A stretch of 13,930 bases of DNA, from the NCBI GenBank assembly GCA_025937035.1, contig JAICSG010000031.1:1-13930 (forward strand), given 5' to 3'. A program made the translations under genes and the position numbers. The notes under the pieces were generated by a model, which did not search any database, was not told the DNA's origin, and saw nothing but the letters and a program-made list of their open reading frames with translations. The DNA is from Thermoanaerobaculia bacterium. GTDB taxonomy: Bacteria; Acidobacteriota; Thermoanaerobaculia; Multivoradales; UBA5704. This document shows positions 5,026 to 11,526 of this stretch, in pieces; positions within the stretch are counted from its first letter, which is position 1; the number at the start of each line of letters is the position of its first letter.

Positions 5026-6117
5026 CTATCGCACCACCGGCAACAGCGCTCTCTTTTCCTCTTCCACCATCACCTGCTCCAGGATCTCCCGGCGCTGCAC
5101 CGCCGCGGGATAGAGCTCCAGCGGGCTCCCGGCGTGGGCGGCGGCCGAGCCGGGACAGAAGTTGAGCAGGTGGCTCCCCGGCCCCTCGGCGCCGATCCGC
5201 TCCTTCACCCGGACCGTGAGATCGCGCACCTCGGCGAGCCCCGCCGACCTGCTCCAGATCTCTCCGATCCCCTTTTCGTGAAGATTGCCCACCGGCCGGC
5301 GCCACTGCACGCACGGGTAGACGTTGCCGAAGGGATCGATGGCGATCCCGGAAGAGCCCGCGCCGCAGTGTTTGTGGACCGGCACGGGCACGGTGCCGTC
5401 GTCGCCGCCGCGCGCCACCCGCGCCTCCGGCTTCCCCTCCTCCGCCGCCCTCCCCCGCGCGAATTGCAGCCGGAAGAGCCGGAGCACCCCCTCGCGGCTG
5501 GGGGCCACCTGGAGCGGCTCGCGGTCGCCGTCGTCGCGCGGCGTCACCTCGGGGTCGACCTGCAACGGCAGGCCGAGCGCGTCGGCGAGATCGAACATCT
5601 CTTCGATCTCCCCTTCGTTCCAGCGGGTGAGGGTGCTGTTGAGCTTCACCCGCAAGCTCAAGCTCCGCAGCTCCCGGAGGTTGGCGAGCAGGCGGTCGAA
5701 GCTCCCCGGCACGCGGGTCTGGCGGTCGTGGACGGCGGCGGTGGCACCGTGCAGGCTCACCTCGATCAGGAAGGGATCGACCTCGTCGCGCACCCGGCGG
5801 GCCAGTTCGCCGCGCAGGGCGTGGCCGTTCGACTTGATCCGCACCACGAAGCCGAGCTCCCGCGCCCGCGCGCCCAGGGCCAGGAAATCCGGATGGGCGA
5901 GCGGCTCGCCCCCCGAGAGGGTGAGGTTCATCACCTCCATCTCCCGCAGATCCGACAGCAGACGGAAGTACTGCTCGCGGGAGAGCGGCTCGCCGCGCAA
6001 CCCGAGATCGTTGTAGCAGAAGAAACAGTCGAGGTTGCAGCGGTAGGTCAGCTCCAGCAGGACCGAGAAGAGCAGGTTCTCCCGCCAGGCGGTGGCGACC
6101 ACCCGGGAGAGGCTCAC
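5026..6117 (-). CDS. Radical SAM/SPASM-like peptide-modifying enzyme
   Basis: A 363-residue radical SAM protein. The cluster motif CNLDCFFC (C27, C31, C34) and the SAM-binding GGEP at 69-72 are intact, with NSTLT near 160 in the usual barrel position. The C-terminal part carries three more Cys (C251 in HKHCGAG, C269 in GNVYPCVQW, C321 in NFCPGS), with G-N-V-Y-P-C as in SPASM domains. Fewer than the full set of ligands are present, so one auxiliary cluster is more likely than two. Homologues such as PqqE, sactisynthases and ranthipeptide enzymes modify peptide side chains. The GTG start at 6117 overlaps the PqqD-like stop (GTGA) and has GGAAGGA upstream. It closes the six-gene operon and converges on the small two-Cys peptide, its probable substrate. 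Confidence 0.87.
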   Translation of the reverse strand: MSLSRVVATAWRENLLFSVLLELTYRCNLDCFFCYNDLGLRGEPLSREQYFRLLSDLREMEVMNLTLSGGEPLAHPDFLALGARARELGFVVRIKSNGHALRGELARRVRDEVDPFLIEVSLHGATAAVHDRQTRVPGSFDRLLANLRELRSLSLRVKLNSTLTRWNEGEIEEMFDLADALGLPLQVDPEVTPRDDGDREPLQVAPSREGVLRLFRLQFARGRAAEEGKPEARVARGGDDGTVPVPVHKHCGAGSSGIAIDPFGNVYPCVQWRRPVGNLHEKGIGEIWSRSAGLAEVRDLTVRVKERIGAEGPGSHLLNFCPGSAAAHAGSPLELYPAAVQRREILEQVMVEEEKRALLPVVR

Positions 6118-6413
6118 GGCTCTTCCTTCCCGGCGACCGGCTCCAGCAGGCCGGCCTCGGCGAGCTCGGAGGCGAAGGCGAGCACGTCGCGGGCGAGGGT
6201 GGCGGAGTCCCCCTCGTACTCATCCCTCAGAGCGTCGATCCATTCGCCCACCGAGCTCTCGCCGTCCGCCAGGTCGAGCACCGAGGCGCCGACCTCGTTG
6301 AGCACCAGCACCTCGGCGGCGGACTGGCGGAGCACCACGGCCTCCCCCTCGATCCGGCGGTAACGAACGTCGGACCTCCTCCGGAGGACGGTCGCTGGGG
6401 TGATGGAAATCAT
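6114..6413 (-). CDS. PqqD-like RRE protein (radical SAM partner)
   Basis: A 99-residue PqqD-family protein. The strand-rich half (VVLRQSAAEVLVLNEVGASVLDLADG, residues 26-51) is followed by the helical half (ALRDEYEGDSATLARDVLAFASELAEAGLL). It lies 7 nt after the HprK-like kinase and overlaps the radical SAM gene by 4 nt, the classic pairing in which PqqD brings the precursor leader to the radical SAM enzyme. No good Shine-Dalgarno precedes the ATG at 6413, so translation probably depends on coupling to the kinase gene. Sequence identity with the other PqqD-like protein of this window is low apart from the fold pattern, so each probably serves its own precursor. Confidence 0.88.
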   Translation of the reverse strand: MISITPATVLRRRSDVRYRRIEGEAVVLRQSAAEVLVLNEVGASVLDLADGESSVGEWIDALRDEYEGDSATLARDVLAFASELAEAGLLEPVAGKEEP

Positions 6414-6420
6414 GGGCCTG

Positions 6421-7338
6421 CTATGGGATCGATATCGATCGCAGTATAGCCCACAGCCTCCCCTCCCGCGCGAACGTCACCTCCCAGGCGGGGACCGCGC
6501 GGGCGAGCCGCTCGAGCACGGCGAGCAGCGCCTCCCGCCGGAAGGGGTCGCGGTTGACGAACGGCGCGGCGGCCACCAGGCCGGCGAGGGCCGCGGCCGG
6601 CGAGAGGGGGCGCAGCCCCTCCTCCGTCCCTTGCGCCAGCCGCAGCACGGCCCGCAGGGGGACGCTCTCCGGGCCACCCGCGCGGTCTCCGAGGTCGCCG
6701 GTGAAGGGGAGCTTCCGCAGGCGGGCCTCCTTCTCGTCGAAGAGCACGGCGTTGAGGTCGTCCGAGAGGACGGTCCCGCCGGCCGCCAGACAGAGCCGGG
6801 AGGCGGTCGTCTTGCCCGCTCCCGAGCGGCCCAGGAGGAGCCAGGCCCTCTCTCCGTCGGTCACCCCCGCGCTGTGCAGCAGGGCCCCCCCCTGCTCCAG
6901 CAGGCGGTAGGCGGTCAGCAGGCGGAGATAGTTCTCGCAGACCGACGTCCACTCCTCCCCCGCCGTCTCCGGAGTCCAGAGAGCGCCGGCCAGCGCGGGC
7001 GTCCAGCCCAGGCGGGCCATCAGGTGGAGGCCGGCGACGCGCAGGGCGTCCGGAGCGGGATCCAGGTCGAGCGTGTACTCCCAGCCGCGGGTGTCGATCG
7101 GGAGGAAATCGGCGGCCGGCGCCCGGAAGACCCGGGAGGCGGTCCCGCCGCCTTCCACCGGCCCGCACAGAGGGCCGAAGCGGCGGCGCAGCGCCTCCTC
7201 CTGGGTGGCGGCGAGGCCGGAGAGGAGATAGGGGCCGCCGGCCACGTCGAGGGCCACGGCGCGGTCCCCCCAGGGCTCGCCGGCGCGGCGGGCCGGAAAG
7301 AGGTCGGGGTGGCGGAGGAAGCCGGCGCCGAAGCTCAT
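6421..7338 (-). CDS. HprK-like P-loop kinase (HPr-rel-A type), second copy
   Basis: A 305-residue ATP-binding protein related to HPr kinase. LLHSAGV is at 153-159, Walker A GRSGAGKT at 170-177, and the acidic motif SDD at 192-194. The order HSAG, Walker A, (G/S)DD is the same as in the kinase at 932-1903, but the rest differs strongly. It overlaps the S26-like gene by ATGA and precedes the PqqD-like gene, matching the kinase-plus-PqqD pairs called HPr-rel-A systems that are often found in polysaccharide/exosortase regions. Its target is unknown; the two-Cys peptide ends in Ser-Ser, so a peptide target is possible. No HPr-binding region or HPr gene is visible. Confidence 0.82.
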   Translation of the reverse strand: MSFGAGFLRHPDLFPARRAGEPWGDRAVALDVAGGPYLLSGLAATQEEALRRRFGPLCGPVEGGGTASRVFRAPAADFLPIDTRGWEYTLDLDPAPDALRVAGLHLMARLGWTPALAGALWTPETAGEEWTSVCENYLRLLTAYRLLEQGGALLHSAGVTDGERAWLLLGRSGAGKTTASRLCLAAGGTVLSDDLNAVLFDEKEARLRKLPFTGDLGDRAGGPESVPLRAVLRLAQGTEEGLRPLSPAAALAGLVAAAPFVNRDPFRREALLAVLERLARAVPAWEVTFAREGRLWAILRSISIP

Positions 7339-7727
7339 CGCCGGTGGAGGGCGAGGCCCAGGAAGCGCCCGAGAGCGCGCAGCCGCGCCGGGACAGTGGG
7401 AGCCGCCCCCTCCACCCGGCCGAGCACGGCGGCGCGGGGGACGGGGGCGTCGTGCACCGGGCAGGAGTCGCCGCGGGTCACCAGGGCGAGCCCGCGGCCC
7501 CAAGGGCGGTAGCCGAGGAGGCGATGGACCAGGAGCCGGCCGTCCGCGGCGCGGAACACCACCACGTCGCCGGGGAGATAGAGGCGGGCCGCGGCCACCC
7601 GCACGCGGTCGCCGTCGGCGATGCCGGGCGCCATGCAGCCGCCGCGCACCACCACCTCCACCGGCCCCTCTCGCGCCAGGCCGCGCAGGGCCTCGAAGAC
7701 CTCGGCGTGGGATTCCCGCGTCGTCAT
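7335..7727 (-). CDS. S24/S26-like peptidase with Cys in place of the Ser nucleophile
   Basis: A 130-residue protein with the S24/S26 (LexA / signal peptidase) core. GGCMAPGIADGDRVRV at 29-44 aligns with the family G-x-S-M-x-P box, PGDVVVFR is at 52-59, VHRLLGY at 67-73, and TRGDSCPVHDAPVP at 84-97. The nucleophile position holds Cys (C31), and the usual catalytic Lys before GD is Arg. H68 is kept, as in Ser-His ER-type signal peptidases. There is no membrane segment, so it should be cytosolic. Start 7727 is set by the ATGA overlap with the TPR gene; the longer frame to 7832 lies inside that gene. It could process the peptide of the neighbouring radical SAM system, or be a non-catalytic relative. 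Confidence 0.75.
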   Translation of the reverse strand: MTTRESHAEVFEALRGLAREGPVEVVVRGGCMAPGIADGDRVRVAAARLYLPGDVVVFRAADGRLLVHRLLGYRPWGRGLALVTRGDSCPVHDAPVPRAAVLGRVEGAAPTVPARLRALGRFLGLALHRR

Positions 7728-8179
7728 CGCGCTCCGGCCGCCCTGGTGGGCAGGACACTGACGAGCCGGGGATCGAGCCGCACGGCCAGCTCGAAGTTGC
7801 GCAGCGCCTCCTCCTTGCGGCCGGCCATCCACTGCGCCCGCCCGAGGTCGAGATAGACCTCCGACTTGGGCTCCAGCCGCAGCGCCTCCAGATAGGACTC
7901 CTCGGCCGGCTCAGGCCGGTCCAGCAGGAGGTACTGGCTGCCGCGGGCGATCGGGATGCCCACCTGGACGGGATCGAGCGCCGCCGCCTCGCGCAGCGAC
8001 ACCAGGTTGTCCGACAGGGCCCGCGGCGGGATCTGGCCGGCGGCGACCGCCAGGGTCAGCGCCTCGGCGTTGGCCAGCAACCGGCTCGCCGTCAGGCGGT
8101 CGCGCCAGCGGACGGTCTGGCCGGCCAGCGCCAGGAAGAGCAGGAGGGTGAGGATGCCTCCCAGGGTCCGCCCCCTCAC
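7724..8179 (-). CDS. Membrane-anchored TPR protein
   Basis: A 151-residue protein with an N-terminal membrane anchor (about residues 7-22, GGILTLLLFLALAG). TPR-like helical repeats follow, clearest at residues 88-137 with PAEESYLEALRLEPKSEVYLDLG and GRKEEALRNFELAVRLDP. The helical part should face the periplasm or cell exterior. The GTG at 8179 overlaps the stop of the O-antigen ligase-like gene (GTGA); longer readings of the frame run through that gene and are its shadow. Short TPR proteins often follow Wzy/ligase-type membrane proteins and act as scaffolds in glycan export or assembly. Its specific partner is not known. Confidence 0.75.
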   Translation of the reverse strand: MRGRTLGGILTLLLFLALAGQTVRWRDRLTASRLLANAEALTLAVAAGQIPPRALSDNLVSLREAAALDPVQVGIPIARGSQYLLLDRPEPAEESYLEALRLEPKSEVYLDLGRAQWMAGRKEEALRNFELAVRLDPRLVSVLPTRAAGAR

Positions 8180-9483
8180 GCCGCCTCCTCCGCCCGCCGC
8201 AGCACCCAACTCAGGAACAGCAGGGCCGGGAAGGCCACCAGGGCGATCCGGAAAGGGAAGTCGACCAGGGAGAGCACGGCGAGCGCCGTCACCCCCGCCC
8301 AGGCCAGGGACCGGTCCTCGGGAGCTCCCGCGGCATCTCCGGTTTTCCGGCGCAGGGCCCCCAGCAGCACCCAGAGTCCCCAGGCGAGAGCCAGCAGCCC
8401 GGGGATCCCCCACTCCGCCGCCGACTCCAGGACGTCGTTGTGGGCGTTCTCGAAGGCGCTCCCCTGGGTCAGCCCCGGGTAGAAGACGGCGCCGCGGTCG
8501 ATCAGCGCCAGCTTGGCGGGCGCGAACTCCGCCTGATAGGCCCCCTGGCCGACCCCGGCGAGCGGATGCCGCTCGAACATCCAGGCCGCCGTGCGCCAGC
8601 CGTCGAACCGGCCGGAGAACACCGCGCTCCAGTCCCCGCGGGCGGCCTCCCGAGCCTTCTCCAGCACCCGCAGGCGCAGGGGGGCGACCGCCGCGACCGC
8701 CAGCGCACAGGTCACGACGCCGCCGGCGAGAAGGAGGGCGGCCCGGCGGCGCGGCATCCGGGCCCCCCAGAGCAGCACGCTGCCGGCCAGCAGCGCGATC
8801 ACCGCGGCGAGGGTCTGGGTCAACAGCAGGGCATAGACCGAGACCGCCAGCGCCAGTGCGGTGCCCCAGGCGGCGGGGCTCCCCCATCCCTCGGTCCGAC
8901 GCCGCAGGAGGTCCTGGGCCGCCAGGCAGGGGAGGACGAGAAAGGCCGCGAGATCGCCGGGATTGCCGGCCAGCGAGGTGATGGCGAGCCGCGACCCCTC
9001 CTTGAGGGTGGCGAGTTGCAGCGGCTGCCAGATGCCGTGGTATTGAACGATGCCCAGCAGCGCCAGCAGAAAGGCCGGCCAGAGCAGCCCGCGCAGCAGG
9101 CGCTCCAGGCGGGAGGAGGACAGCGCCACGCTCCACCCCACCAGCGCGGCGGCGCCGATCCAGAGGTCGATCAGCGCGTCCCGCACGTGGAGCGGGTGAG
9201 ACGTGAAGGCGAGCCCCAGCGTCGCCACCGCCAGGATGGGCAGGACCATCCGCACGGCGGCCGGCCGCCAGAGGTCCGCGAGGCCCACCCTCTCGACCCG
9301 CGACAGCCCCCAGGCCAGACCGGCGAGCGAGGCCAGGGCCAGCCACTCGGCCATGAGGAGCTTCGGCTGCCGGAACGACTCCTTGGCCACCGGCGCGAAC
9401 ACCAGCGGCATCACCAGCACCAGAAGCCAGAGGAAGAAGGTCCCGAGGCGGAGATCCAGCGGCGGACGGCGGGCGGGGCTCAC
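8176..9483 (-). CDS. O-antigen ligase/polymerase-like membrane protein (Wzy_C family)
   Basis: A 435-residue polytopic membrane protein with about 10-12 hydrophobic segments. The family pattern (PF04932) is clear: SLAGNPGDLAAFL at 170-182, a large outer loop with GRFDGWRTAAWMFERHPLAGVGQGAY at 291-316, and AHNDVLESAAEWGIPGLL at 347-364. R292 and H348 match the conserved Arg and His of WaaL/Wzy-type ligases, which use undecaprenyl-linked glycan as donor. Whether this one ligates, polymerises or glycosylates protein cannot be told. It starts with GTG at 9483 with no Shine-Dalgarno, and a TATACT box sits 8 nt upstream, suggesting leaderless mRNA. It heads the operon ending in the radical SAM gene. 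Confidence 0.85.
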   Translation of the reverse strand: MSPARRPPLDLRLGTFFLWLLVLVMPLVFAPVAKESFRQPKLLMAEWLALASLAGLAWGLSRVERVGLADLWRPAAVRMVLPILAVATLGLAFTSHPLHVRDALIDLWIGAAALVGWSVALSSSRLERLLRGLLWPAFLLALLGIVQYHGIWQPLQLATLKEGSRLAITSLAGNPGDLAAFLVLPCLAAQDLLRRRTEGWGSPAAWGTALALAVSVYALLLTQTLAAVIALLAGSVLLWGARMPRRRAALLLAGGVVTCALAVAAVAPLRLRVLEKAREAARGDWSAVFSGRFDGWRTAAWMFERHPLAGVGQGAYQAEFAPAKLALIDRGAVFYPGLTQGSAFENAHNDVLESAAEWGIPGLLALAWGLWVLLGALRRKTGDAAGAPEDRSLAWAGVTALAVLSLVDFPFRIALVAFPALLFLSWVLRRAEEAA

Positions 9484-9491
9484 GGCGGTGG

Positions 9492-9497
9492 AGTATA
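9492..9497 (-). promoter_or_regulatory. -10 box of a probably leaderless transcript
   Basis: TATACT on the minus strand, 8 nt before the GTG of the O-antigen ligase-like gene, so transcription would start at or beside the start codon. No Shine-Dalgarno is present, which agrees with a leaderless message. A matching -35 is not clear in the GC-rich sequence upstream. Confidence 0.5.
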
Positions 9498-9530
9498 CAG
9501 GGGGAGGTCCGGGGGACCGCCTCGATCCGC

Positions 9531-9872
9531 TCAGACCCGGGCCAGGAGCGCGGGCGCGAGCGTCTCGATCTCCGAGAGATCGTTGGTCTCGGCGAGGCTC
9601 AGCGGAGCCCCGGCCGGGAGCTCCTGAGGGACGGGAAGAGGGGGAACCTCGAATCGAAGATCCGACGCCAGAAGCTGCTCGCGCCGCTTCCGCGTGGTAT
9701 CCAGGAACACCTGCTCCATCTGCGCTCCGCCCTCCGATCGCTCGCGCAAGGAGGCGTCGACCCGCGCGGCCTCCCGTTTCGCGAGCTCGATGCAGCGAGC
9801 GGCGTTGTCGAGGGCCTGCCTGAGCCCGGCTACGACGGCGGGACCATCGGGCGGCTTGGAAGTCTCATCCAT
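9531..9872 (-). CDS. Small coiled-coil protein of unknown function, sigma-54-type promoter
   Basis: A 113-residue protein that I do not recognise. It has a charged N-terminus, an amphipathic and probably coiled-coil helix from about residue 12 to 48 (ALDNAARCIELAKREAARVDASLRER), a second helix around 50-70, a Pro-rich linker (PPLPVPQELP), and a last helix with LSEIETLAPALLARV. There is one Cys and no signal peptide. The ATG at 9872 has GAGGGG 6 nt upstream; the frame stays open to 10109, but that would cross the promoter. A sigma-54-type promoter lies 42-57 nt upstream. It is followed 47 nt later by the O-antigen ligase-like gene, which appears to have its own promoter. Helical size and layout recall secretion or flagellar chaperones, but nothing specific supports that. 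Confidence 0.6.
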   Translation of the reverse strand: MDETSKPPDGPAVVAGLRQALDNAARCIELAKREAARVDASLRERSEGGAQMEQVFLDTTRKRREQLLASDLRFEVPPLPVPQELPAGAPLSLAETNDLSEIETLAPALLARV

Positions 9873-9913
9873 AGGATCCCCTCGGCAAAACATCCCAAAA
9901 GTCATACGCGATA

Positions 9914-9929
9914 TGCAATATGCACGCCT
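9914..9929 (-). promoter_or_regulatory. Sigma-54-type promoter of the small coiled-coil gene
   Basis: The minus strand reads AGGCGTG-CATA-TTGCA with GG and GC 12 nt apart, matching TGGCACG-N4-TTGCA at 9 of 12 positions, including all of TTGCA. The predicted start is near 9903, giving a 5' leader of about 31 nt that contains the GAGGGG ribosome-binding site before ATG 9872. It is the second sigma-54-type site in this window. Confidence 0.6.
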
Positions 9930-9931
9930 GC

Positions 9932-9959
9932 CGGACCGCGTTTCTTCCGGCGTGGTCCG
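9932..9959. repeat. Inverted repeat upstream of the sigma-54-type site
   Basis: Positions 9932-9940 pair with 9951-9959 (9 bp including one G-T, 10-nt loop). It lies about 30-56 nt upstream of the predicted sigma-54 start, between that promoter and the divergent MarR gene. It could be a protein-binding site or an RNA hairpin; neither is proven. Confidence 0.4.
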
Positions 9960-10009
9960 CCACCCCCGGAAGGCAAAGACGTCTGAATCCCAGGAGGGAG
10001 AGACGCGAA

Positions 10010-10030
10010 ATAGTTGCTCCTGCCAACTAT
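10010..10030 (+). promoter_or_regulatory. MarR-type operator 1 (21-bp inverted repeat)
   Basis: ATAGTTG-N7-CAACTAT, a perfect 7-bp inverted repeat. It covers the -35 box (10014-10019) and part of the spacer of the promoter of the MarR gene, so binding would block transcription. The same arrangement recurs before the arsM gene at 10577-10597, which makes autoregulation by the MarR protein the simplest reading. Confidence 0.72.
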
Positions 10031-10042
10031 CTGTGTTACTCT
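10014..10042 (+). promoter_or_regulatory. Promoter of the marR-type/arsM unit
   Basis: TTGCTC at 10014-10019, a 17-nt spacer, and TACTCT at 10037-10042 preceded by TGT (extended -10). The -10 ends 8 nt before ATG 10051 and no Shine-Dalgarno is present, so the regulator mRNA is probably leaderless. It is overlapped by operator 1. Confidence 0.62.
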
Positions 10043-10050
10043 GCTCTTGC

Positions 10051-10560
10051 ATGGACTCGCCCAGCCCCCTCTCGGTCCTCGCTTCCGATCCCGCCCTGGC
10101 GCGGGACACGGAGGAGTTGTACGACGCCCTGGAGGATCTGCTGCGCGTCTATCAGTTCCGGGATCGGGACCGGATCTGCTGCTTCGACGTCTCCGTCTCC
10201 CAGTGCTACGCCCTGGAGGGACTGGTGCGGCGAGGCTCCATGACCCTGAACGAGCTGGCGGCCTACCTCTATCTCGACAAGAGCACCGCCAGCCGGGTCG
10301 TGGACGCCCTGGAGCGCAAGGGCTACGCGGCCCGCCTCCCTCATCCGAAGGACCGCCGGGCCTCGCTCCTGGAGGCGACTCCCGAGGGGCGCGCGCTGGA
10401 GGGGAAGATCCGCGAGTCGATCCTGGCCGAGGAGCGCGAGCTCCTCGCCGACTTTACCCCGGAGGTCCGCCAGGCCATGACCCAGGTCCTCCGCCGGCTC
10501 GCCCGGGCCGCCACGGCGAGCGTCGAGACCGGCGGCGGAAGCTGCTGCCGTATTCCCTGA
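10051..10560 (+). CDS. MarR-family regulator with cysteine pairs, probable arsenic sensor
   Basis: A 169-residue winged-helix repressor of the MarR family. The DNA-binding part spans about residues 55-110, with MTLNELAAYLYLDKSTASRVVDALERKGYAARLPHPKDRRA containing the recognition helix (STASRVVDAL) and the wing (PKDRRA). Flanking helices would form the dimer. Unusual are the paired Cys C43-C44 plus C52 in the N-terminal helix region and C165-C166 at the C-terminus (GGGSCC), a possible thiolate site for As(III). It lies 52 nt upstream of arsM on the same strand, and an identical-type operator precedes both genes. The start at 10051 is chosen because the promoter lies directly before it; the frame is open much further upstream but antisense to the neighbouring gene. 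The MarR call is firm; arsenic sensing is inferred. Confidence 0.88.
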   Translation: MDSPSPLSVLASDPALARDTEELYDALEDLLRVYQFRDRDRICCFDVSVSQCYALEGLVRRGSMTLNELAAYLYLDKSTASRVVDALERKGYAARLPHPKDRRASLLEATPEGRALEGKIRESILAEERELLADFTPEVRQAMTQVLRRLARAATASVETGGGSCCRIP

Positions 10561-10576
10561 CCCTTTTTTTCGACAG

Positions 10577-10597
10577 ATTGTTGCAACTGACAACTAG
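10577..10597 (+). promoter_or_regulatory. MarR-type operator 2, upstream of arsM
   Basis: ATTGTTG-N7-CAACTAG, the same half-sites and the same 7-nt spacing as operator 1, with two substitutions. It ends directly before the AAAGGAG ribosome-binding site of arsM. No strong promoter boxes are visible in this 52-nt gap; a T7 run at 10564-10570 lies upstream without a convincing hairpin. It could control an internal promoter or act as a roadblock. Confidence 0.68.
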
Positions 10598-10612
10598 AAA
10601 GGAGAGACAATC

Positions 10613-11464
10613 ATGAGCATCGATCCCCAGACTCTCGAGCCCTCCGCCCTCCGCGAGGTGGTGCGGGCGAAGTATGGCGAGGCCGCGCGCACGGTCCAGC
10701 AGGGGACGTCCGCTTCCTGTGGCTGCGGCGCCTGCGGCTGTGACAGCAAGGACCCGATCACCTCGGATCTCTACGCCGCGCAGGAGACCGCGGGGCTGCC
10801 CGCCGAGGCGGTCCTGGCCTCGCTGGGATGTGGCAATCCCACGGCCCTGGCGGAGCTGAAGGAGGGCGAGACGGTGCTCGACCTCGGCTCCGGCGGCGGC
10901 ATCGACGTGCTCCTCTCGGCCCGCCGGGTCGGGGCCATGGGCAAGGCCTATGGCCTGGACATGACCGACGACATGCTGGCCCTGGCCCGGGAGAATCAGC
11001 GCAAGGCGGGGGCGGAGAACGTGGAGTTTCTCAAGGGGGAGATCGAGGCGATCCCGCTGCCGGAGGCGGCCGTGGACGTGATCATCTCGAACTGCGTGAT
11101 CAATCTCTCGGCGGACAAGCGGAAGGTGCTGGCCGAGGCCTTCCGGGTGCTCAAGCCCGGGGGACGGTTCGCGGTGTCGGACGTGGTCTTCCGGGGGGAG
11201 GTCCCGGAGGAGGTGAAGCGCAACGTGGAGCTCTGGATCGGCTGCGTGGCGGGCGCCCTCCAGGAGGCCGAGTACCGGCGCCTGCTGGCGGAGGTGGGGT
11301 TCGGGGAGATCGACGTCGAGCCGACGCGGATCTACCGCGCCGAGGACGCCCGGGCCTTCCTGGAGGAGGCCGGAATGGAGACCGCCGGCGTGGAAAAGGT
11401 GGACCAAAAAGTCATGAGCGCCTTCGTGAGGGCCCGCAAGCCGCTCGCCGGAGCCGGCCGTTAA
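10613..11464 (+). CDS. arsM: Arsenite S-adenosylmethionine methyltransferase
   Basis: A 283-residue cytosolic enzyme that methylates As(III) with SAM to methylated, partly volatile arsenicals. The SAM site is VLDLGSGGGIDVLLSARRVG (about residues 88-107), followed by GLDMTDDMLALA. The As-binding cysteines typical of ArsM are present: C73 in LGCGNP, C161 in ISNCVINLS and C211 in WIGCVAGAL. An N-terminal Cys-rich stretch SCGCGACGCD (C36, C38, C41, C43) supplies the fourth. The C-terminal FAVSDVV and EVGF segments also fit. Length is normal for bacterial ArsM. The ATG at 10613 has AGGAGAG 6-8 nt upstream. It follows a MarR-type regulator with a shared operator, so it is expected to be induced by arsenic. 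No arsR, efflux pump or reductase is in the window. Confidence 0.95.
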   Translation: MSIDPQTLEPSALREVVRAKYGEAARTVQQGTSASCGCGACGCDSKDPITSDLYAAQETAGLPAEAVLASLGCGNPTALAELKEGETVLDLGSGGGIDVLLSARRVGAMGKAYGLDMTDDMLALARENQRKAGAENVEFLKGEIEAIPLPEAAVDVIISNCVINLSADKRKVLAEAFRVLKPGGRFAVSDVVFRGEVPEEVKRNVELWIGCVAGALQEAEYRRLLAEVGFGEIDVEPTRIYRAEDARAFLEEAGMETAGVEKVDQKVMSAFVRARKPLAGAGR

Positions 11465-11487
11465 CCCGCCGGGGGCCGGTGGATGAG

Positions 11488-11524
11488 CCGCCGGGACCGG
11501 CGAGCGGGCCCTTCCGTCCGGCGG
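11488..11524. terminator. Possible hairpin between convergent genes
   Basis: CCGCCGG (11488-11494) and CCGGCGG (11518-11524) could pair across a 23-nt loop between the ends of arsM and the convergent nucleotidyltransferase gene. There is no T-run on either strand, and GC content is so high that such pairing arises easily. Confidence 0.25.
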
Positions 11525-11526
11525 GG

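Noticed and set aside
4712..6223. Minus-strand open frame of 503 codons over the radical SAM gene
   Set aside because: Shadow frame. The radical SAM frame carries intact CX3CX2C and GGEP motifs and operon overlaps.
9694..10050. 119-codon N-terminal extension of the MarR frame
   Set aside because: It overlaps the divergent coiled-coil gene and both promoters. The MarR promoter and operator lie directly before 10051.
10561..10575. Intrinsic terminator after the MarR gene (T7 run at 10564-10570)
   Set aside because: The only nearby hairpin, in the last codons of the gene, is weak and ends about 15 nt before the T-run, so it does not have terminator geometry.
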